The notes below the pieces were generated by a model. The model had not been told where the DNA came from and made no database searches. It saw only the letters and a program-made list of their open reading frames with translations. A program made the translations under genes and the position numbers. A DNA stretch of 64,000 nucleotides from Thermohalobaculum sp050331395 (GTDB lineage: Bacteria > Pseudomonadota > Alphaproteobacteria > Rhodobacterales > Rhodobacteraceae). Shown here piece after piece: positions 26,612 through 35,082 of the stretch (position 1 is its first letter; each line of letters begins with the position of its first letter). Where the stretch lies: positions 1 through 64,000 of the forward strand of contig JBHJGX010000025.1 in NCBI GenBank assembly GCA_050331395.1, in the 5' to 3' direction.

Positions 26612-27742
26612 TTGACACCGGAGAAAGTAATTGACACGAGAAAAGCTTGCGACGCAGGTGCGGCACCGACCGATGAGTGGCAAGCAGAAGCGCCCTGGCG
26701 CTTTTCTCAGAAGCCATCTTTCGACAAGTCGGCAAACGCGCATGGAGATGCTCAAGGTGATCCGATTGAGTTTCCCGCACCCGCAAATCTCTACCTCGAT
26801 GCTGAATTGAAGTCGCTGAAGAGCCGAGCGCTCGCCTATTTGAAAGCTGGCGTACCGATCCATTTCCGTGGTCGGGCTGGCATGGGTAAGACGACCCTTG
26901 CGATGCATCTGGCGCAGGACCTTAGCCGGCCCGTAGTTTTCCTTACCGGCGACCATGGATTGGATAGCAAGGATCTGTTCGGCCGCGAAATCGGTCAAGA
27001 TAGCCGCAGCGTCCACGACCAATATGTAAACCGGGTCAAGCGCACCGAGTCCTCCACACGAATACTTTGGCACGACGGCATTTTGACACGCGCCATGATT
27101 GAAGGACAGACCCTGATTTACGATGAGTTCACGCGAACCCCACCGGAAACAAACAATGCGCTGCTCGCAGCCCTTGAGGAACGATTGATCGTGATCCCAA
27201 ATCCGCTGCGGGGGACGCGTGTGGTCAAGGCACATTCGGAGTTCCGGGCAATATTCACGTCAAATCCTGATGAATATGCGGGCGTAAAATCGGCACCAGA
27301 CGCTCTTCTCGACCGGATGATTACATTTGATATGTCAGGGGCAGCGCCCGACACCGAGGCTGGTATTGTTGCCACCCGAACCGGGATCGGACTTACTGAC
27401 GCCCGAATGATTGTTCAGATCCTGCGTTCGGTGCGCGAAGAGATCCCCGGGGACAATCCACCATCCCTACGGACAGCCGTGATTATCGGCCGGATTGTCA
27501 GGCTTCTTGACGTTCCAGCTTCGGCAAGAAGTGAGACATTTGTCCAGATTTGTCTGGATGCGCTTGAGGCCCGCGCACCATCACGTACAGGGGCAATCGA
27601 GCGCGAACGCTATGTCGCCCGGTTGCGCGCCCAAATTGTCGCCGTACTGGCCAACCGATCGTCTCGCACCGACCTAAGCGCCAAGGGCTTACCCTCATCC
27701 AAGCCACACAACGCTGTCATCACCAAAGAGGCTTGCCGATGA
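26612..27742 (+). CDS. gvpN: Gas vesicle protein GvpN (MoxR-type AAA+ ATPase)
   Basis: A 376-residue AAA+ ATPase needed for growth of gas vesicles to full width. Walker A is GRAGMGKTT, Walker B TLIYDEFTRTP, and the GvpN/MoxR blocks HDGILTRAMIEGQTLIYDE and FTSNPDEYAGV are clear. The start is a TTG with GGAG eight bases upstream. The first 45 residues are a polar extension compared with the core family. It is followed by a four-base overlap with the next small gene, opening a tightly coupled gas vesicle operon. Confidence 0.93.
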   Translation: MTPEKVIDTRKACDAGAAPTDEWQAEAPWRFSQKPSFDKSANAHGDAQGDPIEFPAPANLYLDAELKSLKSRALAYLKAGVPIHFRGRAGMGKTTLAMHLAQDLSRPVVFLTGDHGLDSKDLFGREIGQDSRSVHDQYVNRVKRTESSTRILWHDGILTRAMIEGQTLIYDEFTRTPPETNNALLAALEERLIVIPNPLRGTRVVKAHSEFRAIFTSNPDEYAGVKSAPDALLDRMITFDMSGAAPDTEAGIVATRTGIGLTDARMIVQILRSVREEIPGDNPPSLRTAVIIGRIVRLLDVPASARSETFVQICLDALEARAPSRTGAIERERYVARLRAQIVAVLANRSSRTDLSAKGLPSSKPHNAVITKEACR

Positions 27743-27981
27743 ACCGGCCGAAGAACTTTACACCGCCTCGCCCATTTCGCCCGAACAGAAAGGTTCCGCG
27801 CTGCGGCGTTGGCGCTGCTGTCGCCCTTGTCCGCATCGAGTTCGAGCGATTGCGGCACGACCGCGACATCGCCCGCCTCGGCGACCGCATCCAGGCGTCG
27901 CAAAATGCGCTGCACGAGCTCGATCGTCGGTCAGCTGAACTCTGCGATGCCATAGGCGCCATCCGCTGGGCCGGCCGATGA
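27739..27981 (+). CDS. Small coiled-coil protein between gvpN and gvpO
   Basis: An 80-residue protein. The first 25 residues are rich in Pro, Arg and Lys (NRPKNFTPPRPFRPNRK), followed by one amphipathic helix of about 50 residues that should form a coiled coil. No family is recognised. It overlaps the gvpN stop (ATGA) and the gvpO start, so it is translated with the gas vesicle genes and is likely an accessory factor. Confidence 0.65.
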   Translation: MNRPKNFTPPRPFRPNRKVPRCGVGAAVALVRIEFERLRHDRDIARLGDRIQASQNALHELDRRSAELCDAIGAIRWAGR

Positions 27982-28292
27982 CCATGGCCTCGGCTCCCGA
28001 TACTCAGACGGCCGCGTCGATCGCGTCCTCAACAACAAAGCCGGGACTTATGGACGTGGTTGCTCGAGCGCGGACAACCGTGGCCTTCTTGACAGAGCTG
28101 CCCGTCGACGCGGTTGCCGCGTGCTCGCGCACACCCGAGGGCTGGCGTCTCGTCATCGACGTGCTCGAAGCGAAGGCCCGTTCCGGGGAGAACGACCTAC
28201 TAGCAAGCTTTGCCATCTCGCTCACAACCGACGGAGATATCACTGGGATTGAACGCATCCGCCGTTATCACCGTGAGGAGGCGGAGCTATGA
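27978..28292 (+). CDS. gvpO: Gas vesicle protein GvpO
   Basis: A 104-residue protein matching the GvpO pattern: an N-terminal helical part, then a beta domain with EGWRLVIDVLE, a negatively charged loop, ASFAISLTTDGDITGIERI and a basic RRYHREE end. GvpO is required for vesicle formation in haloarchaea and actinobacteria; its exact role is unclear. ATG start overlaps the preceding stop and its own stop overlaps gvpJ. Confidence 0.82.
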   Translation: MTMASAPDTQTAASIASSTTKPGLMDVVARARTTVAFLTELPVDAVAACSRTPEGWRLVIDVLEAKARSGENDLLASFAISLTTDGDITGIERIRRYHREEAEL

Positions 28293-28612
28293 GCTTCGAA
28301 GTGCATAGCGCGATCCACGCAGATAGTCTCGCCGATATTCTAGAACGCGTGCTTGATAAAGGCATTGTCGTTGCGGGCGATGTCAGCGTCTCACTCGTGG
28401 GCATCGAACTATTGACGATAAAGCTTCGTTTGCTTGTGGCCAGTGTCGATAAGGCCAAAGAATTGGGCATCAACTGGTGGGAACATGATCCTGCTTTGAC
28501 CGGGGGCGGGCGTCCCGGCGCGGTCGAACAAGGACTCGAAGATCGGATCGCCGCGCTTGAGGAACACTTTGGCTTAGATCCAGCGAGCGGTATCCGTGGA
28601 GGTGGCGTATGA
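28289..28612 (+). CDS. gvpJ: Gas vesicle protein GvpJ (GvpA family)
   Basis: A 107-residue minor gas vesicle protein. It contains the GvpA-type core LADILERVLDKGIVVAGDV followed by SVSLVGIELLTIKLRLLVAS, then the GINWWEHDP block and a C-terminal extension that distinguish GvpJ from the major shell protein. GvpJ is thought to take part in nucleation or in the conical end caps. Coupled by ATGA overlaps to gvpO and gvpH. Confidence 0.92.
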   Translation: MSFEVHSAIHADSLADILERVLDKGIVVAGDVSVSLVGIELLTIKLRLLVASVDKAKELGINWWEHDPALTGGGRPGAVEQGLEDRIAALEEHFGLDPASGIRGGGV

Positions 28613-29151
28613 CCAAACGAGACAACCGTTCCTCGCGCCGGCCGCCGTTCCGAACGGCAGCAGAAGAATTGAAGGGGCAAGATGCTATCCGTGCAATTGA
28701 GGGGCGGCTAGACGCCTTGCTTGGCCGGCTTGGAGAGGCTTTGTGGCCGAAAATTCACACGAATGATACCGACGCCAACGGATCCCTCCATTCCAGGTCT
28801 CAGATCAGGGTAAAAGTCACAGGTCGCGATTTGGCGTCCAATACGACGTCTGACGATTTCGAGATCCGATTTCCAGATACCGCGGGCGGCGCAGAAGCCG
28901 GAGCTAGATGCCCGGAATTCGAACTGCATGAAGAACCCGACCACGTTGCGATCCTCGCTGAACTACCGGGCGCGGATAAATCGACAATCAAGATTACAAA
29001 AACGACCACAGCGCTTCACGTCCACGCCGATGGGTCGAGAACCTTTGATGGAGCAGTTATGCTACCAGCCAATGCCTGTCGACTCCGCGAGTGGACATTT
29101 GTCAACGGCATTCTGACGATCATACTTGATCGCAAAGATTTGGCGAAGTAA
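28609..29151 (+). CDS. gvpH: Gas vesicle protein GvpH (Hsp20-like)
   Basis: A 180-residue protein. The C-terminal half (about 95-180) is an alpha-crystallin-type domain: FELHEEPDHVAILAELPGAD, then IKITKTTTALHVHAD and a terminal NGILTIILDR in place of the canonical A-x-x-x-N-G-V-L motif. The N-terminal half has a short helix and a polar region. GvpH proteins bind and stabilise other Gvp proteins as small heat-shock-like chaperones. Overlaps gvpJ by four bases. Confidence 0.85.
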   Translation: MTKRDNRSSRRPPFRTAAEELKGQDAIRAIEGRLDALLGRLGEALWPKIHTNDTDANGSLHSRSQIRVKVTGRDLASNTTSDDFEIRFPDTAGGAEAGARCPEFELHEEPDHVAILAELPGADKSTIKITKTTTALHVHADGSRTFDGAVMLPANACRLREWTFVNGILTIILDRKDLAK

Positions 29152-29158
29152 CGTACTT

Positions 29159-29977
29159 ATGGAGAATTCGATCGCCCACTACGTGTATGGATTAGCTCGC
29201 GATCGCGATGCCAAAGTCATCACGGACGCTCTATCTCGCGTTGCGCCACCACCGCATTTTGGACCGTTTTCTTTATTCCCGCACGACTCCGTGACGTTGA
29301 TCGCAAGCCCTCTTTCCGCGGCGGCGTTCGATGGTGACCGAGAGATAAGGCCCGCGCGCCGGACGATGCTAAGCCATGCCCGCGTTCTGGAGGCAATCGT
29401 AACCTGCGCCCCCGTTCTGCCTATGCAGTTCGGAGTAGTTTGCCCGAACATCGCCGAAATCAAATCGGTTTCCATGAAATCGGAAGACGCATTGGCAGAG
29501 CTCGATCGCCTCGAAGGTCGGGCCGAATGGGGCGTTCGGGTCGCCGCCGACCGCGATGCGATGATTGCAGTCCTGGCATCCGAACGCCCAGAACTTCGGC
29601 AAGCTTACAGACAGGCCGCAGATAGGGGAGCGGCAGGCCACTACGATCGCGTGGAACTCGGCCGTCGGGTAGGTCGGCTGTTGAGCGAACGCCGGGCGCA
29701 GGCGGAAACCGCACTTCTCCGCCGTCTTGCCCCGCTTGCCGATGCGCACAAGCGAAAACCGCATGAAACAGACGGCGAAATCCTTCGCGCCGAATTCCTC
29801 CTCCCACTCAATCGAGAGGAGGCGTTCGCCGAGGCTGTCGCCGCGGCAGGTGCCGAACTGGCCACCTGCGACGGCGTCGCGCCGAACATCCGCATCGTCG
29901 GTCCGGCGCCCGCGTCACACTTCGTTAATCTCCGGATCGATCTTGCGGCATCGGCCTCTCGTCACGGGACGGCTTAA
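29159..29977 (+). CDS. gvpF: Gas vesicle protein GvpF/GvpL family, copy 1
   Basis: A 272-residue protein starting MENSIAHYVYGLARD at 29159. Family blocks are HYVYGL at the start, APVLPMQFGVV in the first domain, AEWGVRVAADRD in the middle and GPAPASHFVNLRI at the C-terminus. GvpF contacts the GvpA shell subunit and is found on the gas-facing side; the family has alpha+beta and coiled-coil halves. Four genes of this family occur in the cluster, and this one is nearest to canonical GvpF. Confidence 0.9.
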   Translation: MENSIAHYVYGLARDRDAKVITDALSRVAPPPHFGPFSLFPHDSVTLIASPLSAAAFDGDREIRPARRTMLSHARVLEAIVTCAPVLPMQFGVVCPNIAEIKSVSMKSEDALAELDRLEGRAEWGVRVAADRDAMIAVLASERPELRQAYRQAADRGAAGHYDRVELGRRVGRLLSERRAQAETALLRRLAPLADAHKRKPHETDGEILRAEFLLPLNREEAFAEAVAAAGAELATCDGVAPNIRIVGPAPASHFVNLRIDLAASASRHGTA

Positions 29978-29980
29978 GCG

Positions 29981-30220
29981 ATGGGCCTCGTCACTCGACT
30001 TCTTACGCTTCCCATAAGCGCCCCTCTGATCGGCGCTTGGTGGATCGCGCAAAAGCTTGCCGAAACAGCAGAGGCCGAGCTCACGGACCCCGCCCGGCTG
30101 AAAAAACGGCTTGCCGAACTCGAAGGCAGACTGCTCGCTGGCGAGATCGACGAAGACCAATACGACACCGAAGAGGAACAGATTCTGGCACTTCTTCGCC
30201 CGGCGGGAGACCGCATATGA
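29981..30220 (+). CDS. gvpG: Gas vesicle protein GvpG
   Basis: A 79-residue mostly helical protein with the GvpG signature: GLVTRLLTLPISAPLIGAWW at the N-terminus, then LKKRLAELEGRLLAGEIDED and YDTEEEQIL. GvpG is an accessory protein in shell assembly. It starts 3 bases after gvpF and its stop overlaps the ATPase start. Confidence 0.92.
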   Translation: MGLVTRLLTLPISAPLIGAWWIAQKLAETAEAELTDPARLKKRLAELEGRLLAGEIDEDQYDTEEEQILALLRPAGDRI

Positions 30221-32322
30221 GCGATGCCGGGCTGAGCGACCTCACAGAAGCGACACTGCGGATTAAGGGAGCGAGCGGCGCGCGCGCCCATTCGGGCCTG
30301 CGCCTTCCCGCTGCAGCCATGCGCGCGCTTCGTCTCGGGCCGGGTGATGCGGTAGCACTTCGCGGCGCTGGCCTCACCCATGCGATTGTCCGTCCAGGGA
30401 GTGGACCCGCTGTCGAGGCTGATCCGGCGACGCTTTCGAATGCTGGGCTGGTCGCTGGCGATCTGGCAACGGTCACTCCGGCGCATCTGTCGGACGCGGT
30501 GAGGATCTCATTCGACCAGGGAACGGTCGAGCGGGAGGTTTTCGACGCGATGACCGACCGACCCGTCACGATCGGCGATTGCCTTGTGATCGGGCCGAAG
30601 ACCGCCCGGGTCACCGACCTCGACCCGGCGCCTGCAGCGATCATGCGCACCGCGACCCAGATATCGTCTCGGCCCGCCCCGCGACCCTTCCCGAAGATCG
30701 GCGGCTTGGCTGCACAAATCGCCAGCCTCCGCGAGATGGTCGAAATGCCGCTTCAACGTCCCGATCTGTTTGTCCGCCTTGGGATCCGGCCACCGAGAGG
30801 CGTGCTCTTTACCGGACCGCCGGGGTCAGGAAAGACGGCACTGGCCCGCGCGGTGGCTGATGCAACCGAGGCTCGGTTCTTTAGCATCGACGGCCCTGAG
30901 ATCATTTCCAAGCATTATGGAGACAGTGAGGCGCGCATTCGAGAGGTTTTTCGAAAAGCCGAGGCGGAGGCGCCATCGATCCTCTTCATCGATGAGATCG
31001 ACGCCATTGCGCCCCGTCGCGACGGGCTGTCCGGTGAAAAGCAACTTGAACGACGGGTAGTTGCTCAGCTGCTGACTCTCATGGACGGATTGTCGGATCG
31101 TTCCAATGTTGTGGTGATTGCCGCGACAAACCTGCCACATACTATAGATATGGCCCTCCGTCGGCCCGGACGCTTCGACCGGGAGATCGCCTTCACCCCT
31201 CCAGATCCAGAGGAGCGGCGACAAATCCTAGAAGTGCATACAAACGACATGCCGCTTGCCGAGTGTGCGGATCTTGGTTCGATCGCTGCCGCCACGCATG
31301 GGTATGTGGGCGCAGATCTGGCCGCTCTCGTCCGCGAGGCCGGATTGGCCGCGGTCCGCAGGGCGGCGGTACCAGACGGTTTAGAACGGATCGAAGTGGA
31401 CGCTCTAAAGGTCACACAGCTCGATTTGGACGCGGGCATGGCCGCGACCGGTCCGAGCGCGCTTCGCATTGCCGAGATGGAGGCACCACGCACCGCTTGG
31501 TCGGATGTCGGAGGGCTCGGCCGCGCGAAACGGACGCTGGCGGAGGCGTTCCTCTGGCCTTTGAAATACCCGGCAGCGCATCGCGCGTTGGGCCTCGATA
31601 CAGTGCCCGGCGTCCTGCTCGCCGGCCCGCCAGGCACGGGCAAGACGCTGCTGGCGCGAGCCGTTGCGACCGAAGCGCAGCTTAACTTCATTCCAGTCCG
31701 GGGAGCTCGGCTTTTGGCGCAGTATCTCGGGGAGGCCGAGCGACAATTCGCCGACCTCTTTGCCCGCGCCCGTCACGCGGCGCCGTGCATTCTGTTCTTC
31801 GACGAGCTCGATGCCCTTGCGCCGTCGCGTCGATCAACCGACCCCGCGATGGCGCGCGTGGTCGCCCAACTCTTAACCGAGATCGACGGTATCGAGGGGA
31901 GCCGCGGCGTCGCCCTTCTCGGCGCAACCAACCGGATCGACGCCATCGATCCGGCGCTCCGTCGGCCCGGGCGCTTTGACCTGATCGTCGAGGTCGATCT
32001 GCCGGACGATGCGGATCGCCTCGACATCCTACGCGTGTTGACCCGGGCTCTCCCGCTGGCAGCGGAGGTCGATTTGGACACCATCGCTGCCCTGCTTTCC
32101 GGAGGGACCGGCGCCGATCTCGCCGCTGTCTGCCGAGGAGCCGCACGATGCGCGCTCCGACGCCATCTCGCGAACCACGAACCAGATGGAGTTCCGCAGA
32201 TCCGTCCAGACGATTTCACCGAGGCCGCCAAGGCCCATCTCGCGAGCGGGCCACTTAGGACCCAAACCTTTCAAGCAACCGGAGAACCCGACCTATGGGA
32301 GAGCCCCACCCTGCCGATCTGA
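30217..32322 (+). CDS. Cdc48/VAT-like double AAA+ ATPase of the gas vesicle cluster
   Basis: A 701-residue protein starting MSDAGLSDLTEATLRIKGA at 30217, overlapping the gvpG stop. The first 150 residues resemble the double-psi-barrel N domain of VAT/Cdc48. The first AAA module has Walker A TGPPGSGKTAL, Walker B ILFIDEIDAIAP and RRPGRFDRE; the second has GPPGTGKTLLA, ILFFDELDALAP and RRPGRFDL. Such ATPases unfold or disassemble protein complexes. Its place inside the gas vesicle operon suggests remodelling of Gvp proteins or vesicle turnover (inference). The following gene overlaps its end by 28 bases. Confidence 0.9.
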   Translation: MSDAGLSDLTEATLRIKGASGARAHSGLRLPAAAMRALRLGPGDAVALRGAGLTHAIVRPGSGPAVEADPATLSNAGLVAGDLATVTPAHLSDAVRISFDQGTVEREVFDAMTDRPVTIGDCLVIGPKTARVTDLDPAPAAIMRTATQISSRPAPRPFPKIGGLAAQIASLREMVEMPLQRPDLFVRLGIRPPRGVLFTGPPGSGKTALARAVADATEARFFSIDGPEIISKHYGDSEARIREVFRKAEAEAPSILFIDEIDAIAPRRDGLSGEKQLERRVVAQLLTLMDGLSDRSNVVVIAATNLPHTIDMALRRPGRFDREIAFTPPDPEERRQILEVHTNDMPLAECADLGSIAAATHGYVGADLAALVREAGLAAVRRAAVPDGLERIEVDALKVTQLDLDAGMAATGPSALRIAEMEAPRTAWSDVGGLGRAKRTLAEAFLWPLKYPAAHRALGLDTVPGVLLAGPPGTGKTLLARAVATEAQLNFIPVRGARLLAQYLGEAERQFADLFARARHAAPCILFFDELDALAPSRRSTDPAMARVVAQLLTEIDGIEGSRGVALLGATNRIDAIDPALRRPGRFDLIVEVDLPDDADRLDILRVLTRALPLAAEVDLDTIAALLSGGTGADLAAVCRGAARCALRRHLANHEPDGVPQIRPDDFTEAAKAHLASGPLRTQTFQATGEPDLWESPTLPI

Positions 32323-33239
32323 TCGCTTTCCTGCCCGAGGCGGCCTGCGCGGACGCCCTTGCCGCGGGTCGCCAGGTGTCGCCGGATCTTCATACCGTGG
32401 CCGGCGCAGGCTGTGTGGCAGTTCTCGACCCGTCGCGGTCGGATGGCGGTGGAGGACCGCGGGCCGCTAGGCTTGGGCGGGCTTTGGTTCACCGGCAGCG
32501 AATTTATGAGGCGATGCTCGAAGCGGCTCCGATCCTGCCGGTGTTGCCGGGTCCGGACGCGACGGAAGCAATGGCGCCCGCGGTACTTTGCGCACATGGC
32601 CGCAGAATTTCCGATGCTGTCGATCTCATTCGCGGGCGCAGACAGTACCAGATTACCGTGCGCAGCGCGCGGCCGAATGCCTGGTCGGATGGGGGCGCCA
32701 AGATCGCGGCCGCAGCACTCACTGCGCTCGATCCGGTACTTGACGACAGTATTCGCCTGCCGTCTGACGGGCCGGATCTCGCGCTCAACTTGGTCGTGCT
32801 TGTGCCGGCTGACGCCGAAGCCGCGATGGAGGCGGCGATCAATACTTTCGACCGCGACGTGGGCGGGCTCAAAATTACGTTGCTGGGACCTTTGCCGCCA
32901 ATTTCGTTCCATGCCGCCCGGATCCGAGCCCTCGATGCGAAAGTATTGGCTCGTGCCGCGCGCCGCCTCGGGGTCGAGGCCGGATCCCGCCTCGATATCG
33001 GGGTGGCGTTTCGCCGGTTTGCCGGAGCCCGTCACCCGGATCGCGGCGGCCCGGACAAGATCGATTTCGCCGAACTGGTCGCGGCACGCGACACCATGCG
33101 CGAAGCCGACAAATTGCGGGCCGCCCTTCGGGCCGCGGGATGCCCGGAGCCGGACGCGGGCTTACCGGCCCTCGACATCGTGCGCGACGGCGGCGCAGGC
33201 GGCGTCAGCCAGATGGCCGACCGACCGAGGGCCGCATGA
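32295..33239 (+). CDS. gvpL: GvpF/GvpL-family protein with C-terminal J-domain-like segment
   Basis: A 314-residue protein. Residues 1-205 follow the GvpF/L plan, with APILPVLPGP in place of the first block, RRQYQITVRS in the middle and the closing LLGPLPPISFHAARI. Residues 224-277 are different: LGVEAGSRLDIGVAFRRFAG leads to HPDRGG and then DFAELVAARDTM, the order of helix II, the HPD loop and helix III in DnaJ-type J-domains (HPD at 247-249). This suggests that the protein recruits an Hsp70 to nascent shells. It starts inside the end of the ATPase gene and overlaps the next gene. Confidence 0.82.
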   Translation: MGEPHPADLIAFLPEAACADALAAGRQVSPDLHTVAGAGCVAVLDPSRSDGGGGPRAARLGRALVHRQRIYEAMLEAAPILPVLPGPDATEAMAPAVLCAHGRRISDAVDLIRGRRQYQITVRSARPNAWSDGGAKIAAAALTALDPVLDDSIRLPSDGPDLALNLVVLVPADAEAAMEAAINTFDRDVGGLKITLLGPLPPISFHAARIRALDAKVLARAARRLGVEAGSRLDIGVAFRRFAGARHPDRGGPDKIDFAELVAARDTMREADKLRAALRAAGCPEPDAGLPALDIVRDGGAGGVSQMADRPRAA

Positions 33240-33922
33240 TGCAAGACGCCCTTTTTTTACATGGTGTGGCGGTGACCCTGCCGATCGCAGGCGATTTGCG
33301 TCCTGTTTCGGCCGTGGGTCTCACTGCGGTAGCAAGCTCGGCTCATCGGCTCGAGACCGACACGCTCGCGGGTGCCGAGGCTGCGCTGCGGTGGCACGAT
33401 CGCGTGTTAACTCGGCTGGCAGAGACGACCGATGTTGTGCCGTTTCGCTTTGGCACCGTGGTCTCGGATGTTGAGGCGGCGAGGCGCCTGCTCGAGGACC
33501 GGGCAGTGGCCTTTCGAGACGCGCTTACGCGGATTGCCGGGCGGCGCGAATTTATTGCACGTTTGACCCGGTCCCCGCAGGGGCACCGCGATTTGGCGGC
33601 CGAGGATGAGCCGGCGATCACCGGGCGGGTCTATCTGCAGCGCCGCGCCGCTGGCCGAAGCCGGGTGCGCCGCGAACGTGATGCCGAGACTGCAATCGCG
33701 GACGAGCTTAAGAGAGCGCTCGGTGCGCTCGGACCGGTTCGTCCGACCGGGCAACGGAAATCGGACACCTGTGCAAGCTTTGCCTGCCTCGTCGCTCGAA
33801 CTGCGGAAAAGACGATCGTCGATACCCTTGCCGGTCTTGGCGAACGCGCGGGCCGAACCGGGCTCGCCCTGCGTCTGATCGGCCCGACCGCCGCCTACCA
33901 TTTCTCAGGCGAGGACCAATGA
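33236..33922 (+). CDS. GvpF/GvpL-family protein, copy 3
   Basis: A 228-residue protein starting MMQDALFLHGVAV. It keeps the GvpF/L landmarks DVVPFRFGTVVSD, a central basic coiled-coil region (RRAAGRSRVRRERDAETA) and the end block LRLIGPTAAYHFSG. The start overlaps the stop of the J-domain-bearing copy and its own stop overlaps gvpM, so all are translationally coupled. Specific role among the four F/L copies is unknown. Confidence 0.85.
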   Translation: MMQDALFLHGVAVTLPIAGDLRPVSAVGLTAVASSAHRLETDTLAGAEAALRWHDRVLTRLAETTDVVPFRFGTVVSDVEAARRLLEDRAVAFRDALTRIAGRREFIARLTRSPQGHRDLAAEDEPAITGRVYLQRRAAGRSRVRRERDAETAIADELKRALGALGPVRPTGQRKSDTCASFACLVARTAEKTIVDTLAGLGERAGRTGLALRLIGPTAAYHFSGEDQ

Positions 33923-34110
33923 GCAGCGGCGAGACAGACACAGCGCTTATCGAAGTCCTGGACCGATTGCTGGACCGCGGCGTCGTTCTGCGTGGCGAGA
34001 TCTGGCTGACGGTGGCCGATATCGAGCTGGTGTTCATCGGCGCCGAACTGGTGATCGCCGGGGCCGAGCGGATGCGGCAGTCCCGCGCTTCGGGCCTGAG
34101 GTGCCCGTGA
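33919..34110 (+). CDS. gvpM: Gas vesicle protein GvpM (GvpA family)
   Basis: A 63-residue protein of the GvpA superfamily: LIEVLDRLLDRGVVLRGEI followed by WLTVADIELVFIGAELVIAG. The Trp at the second strand and the V-D/I-E-L-V-F pattern fit GvpM rather than GvpA or GvpJ. It is a minor component thought to help start vesicle formation. Confidence 0.85.
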   Translation: MSSGETDTALIEVLDRLLDRGVVLRGEIWLTVADIELVFIGAELVIAGAERMRQSRASGLRCP

Positions 34111-34739
34111 GAACGCTTCTCGCCATCGTGCCCGCGGACGCGACTGCGCCGCCTGCCGGGGTCATAAAGCGGTCGGTGACCGCGCGCCTCGCCGTGTTGA
34201 CCGGTGCCCCAACGGATCGCGACGCACGACACAGGCAAATCGCCGGGCTCGCCGAGACTTTCCCGGCCTTGCTGCCGGTGGCCGGGGGCGCCGCCGACAC
34301 CGATGCGATGCACGCCCGTATCGCGCGGGAGGAAACCGCTCTGCTCGCCGCGCTTGCGCAGCTCGCGGGACGCGTCGAAGCGGTGTTGACCGCCGATGCC
34401 CCCGCACCCGATGCGCTGCCCTCAACGGGGGGGCATTTGCGTGCCGTTGCACGCCGAAAACGGGCGGACAAGGCGCTTTGCTCCCGCCTAACCGAACAGC
34501 TCGAGGCAGCTGTCGCTCGCGCCGAAGTGATTGGAGCGGACCGCCGCGTGAATGCCTTTGCATGCCGGGGTCGTCTCGGTGTCGATCTTTCGCTGCTGCT
34601 ACCGGCGATGGGGGCTGCTTCGGCAATCCGCCGGCTCACGTCGTCGCTTGCCGACGGTGAACTCGCTCCGCCGGTTGCCGTCCGCGCGTCTGGCCCCTGG
34701 CCCTGTTACAGCTTCGTCCCTCGATTGGACCTTCGATGA
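34107..34739 (+). CDS. GvpF/GvpL-family protein, copy 4
   Basis: A 210-residue protein starting MRTLLAIVPAD from a GTG that overlaps the gvpM stop (GTGA), with GAGG five bases before it; a GTG six bases further upstream is an alternative. The C-terminus SGPWPCYSFVPRLDL matches the GPWPPYSFV end of GvpL/GvpF, and the central HARIAREETALLAALAQLAG with following EVIGADRRVNAFACRG fits the family. It is the shortest and most divergent of the four copies. Confidence 0.8.
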   Translation: MRTLLAIVPADATAPPAGVIKRSVTARLAVLTGAPTDRDARHRQIAGLAETFPALLPVAGGAADTDAMHARIAREETALLAALAQLAGRVEAVLTADAPAPDALPSTGGHLRAVARRKRADKALCSRLTEQLEAAVARAEVIGADRRVNAFACRGRLGVDLSLLLPAMGAASAIRRLTSSLADGELAPPVAVRASGPWPCYSFVPRLDLR

Positions 34740-35062
34740 CCGATCCGATGTCCCCCGACGCGACTGCCGCCGCGCTCGCCCGTCTCTTGGAGAGCCATCT
34801 CGACGACGCGGGCCGCCTCCCCCTCGATCCTGGTCGGGTCGAGCGCGATCTGGCGCGCCTCGTCCTCGCGATCGTTGAACTTCTCCGCCAACTGCTCGAG
34901 CTGCAAGCGATCCGCCGGGTCGAGGCCGGCAGCCTGAGCGCGGCAGAAGAGGAGCGCTTGGGTGCAGCGCTGCTCGCGGCGCGGGACCGGATCCGAGAAC
35001 TCGCCCGGGCTTTCGGCGTTGAGGAGGCCGCGCTCGACATCGACCTTGCGGGCTGTGCGTGA
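34736..35062 (+). CDS. gvpK: Gas vesicle protein GvpK
   Basis: A 108-residue protein with the GvpK pattern RLPLDPGRVERDLARLVLAI followed by VELLRQLLELQAIRRVEAG and a helical ALLAARDRIRELARAFGV. GvpK is an essential accessory protein of unknown mechanism in bacterial gas vesicle synthesis. ATGA overlap with the upstream F/L copy. Confidence 0.92.
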   Translation: MTDPMSPDATAAALARLLESHLDDAGRLPLDPGRVERDLARLVLAIVELLRQLLELQAIRRVEAGSLSAAEEERLGAALLAARDRIRELARAFGVEEAALDIDLAGCA

Positions 35063-35082
35063 CCCTGCCGTGTGGAGAGGAT

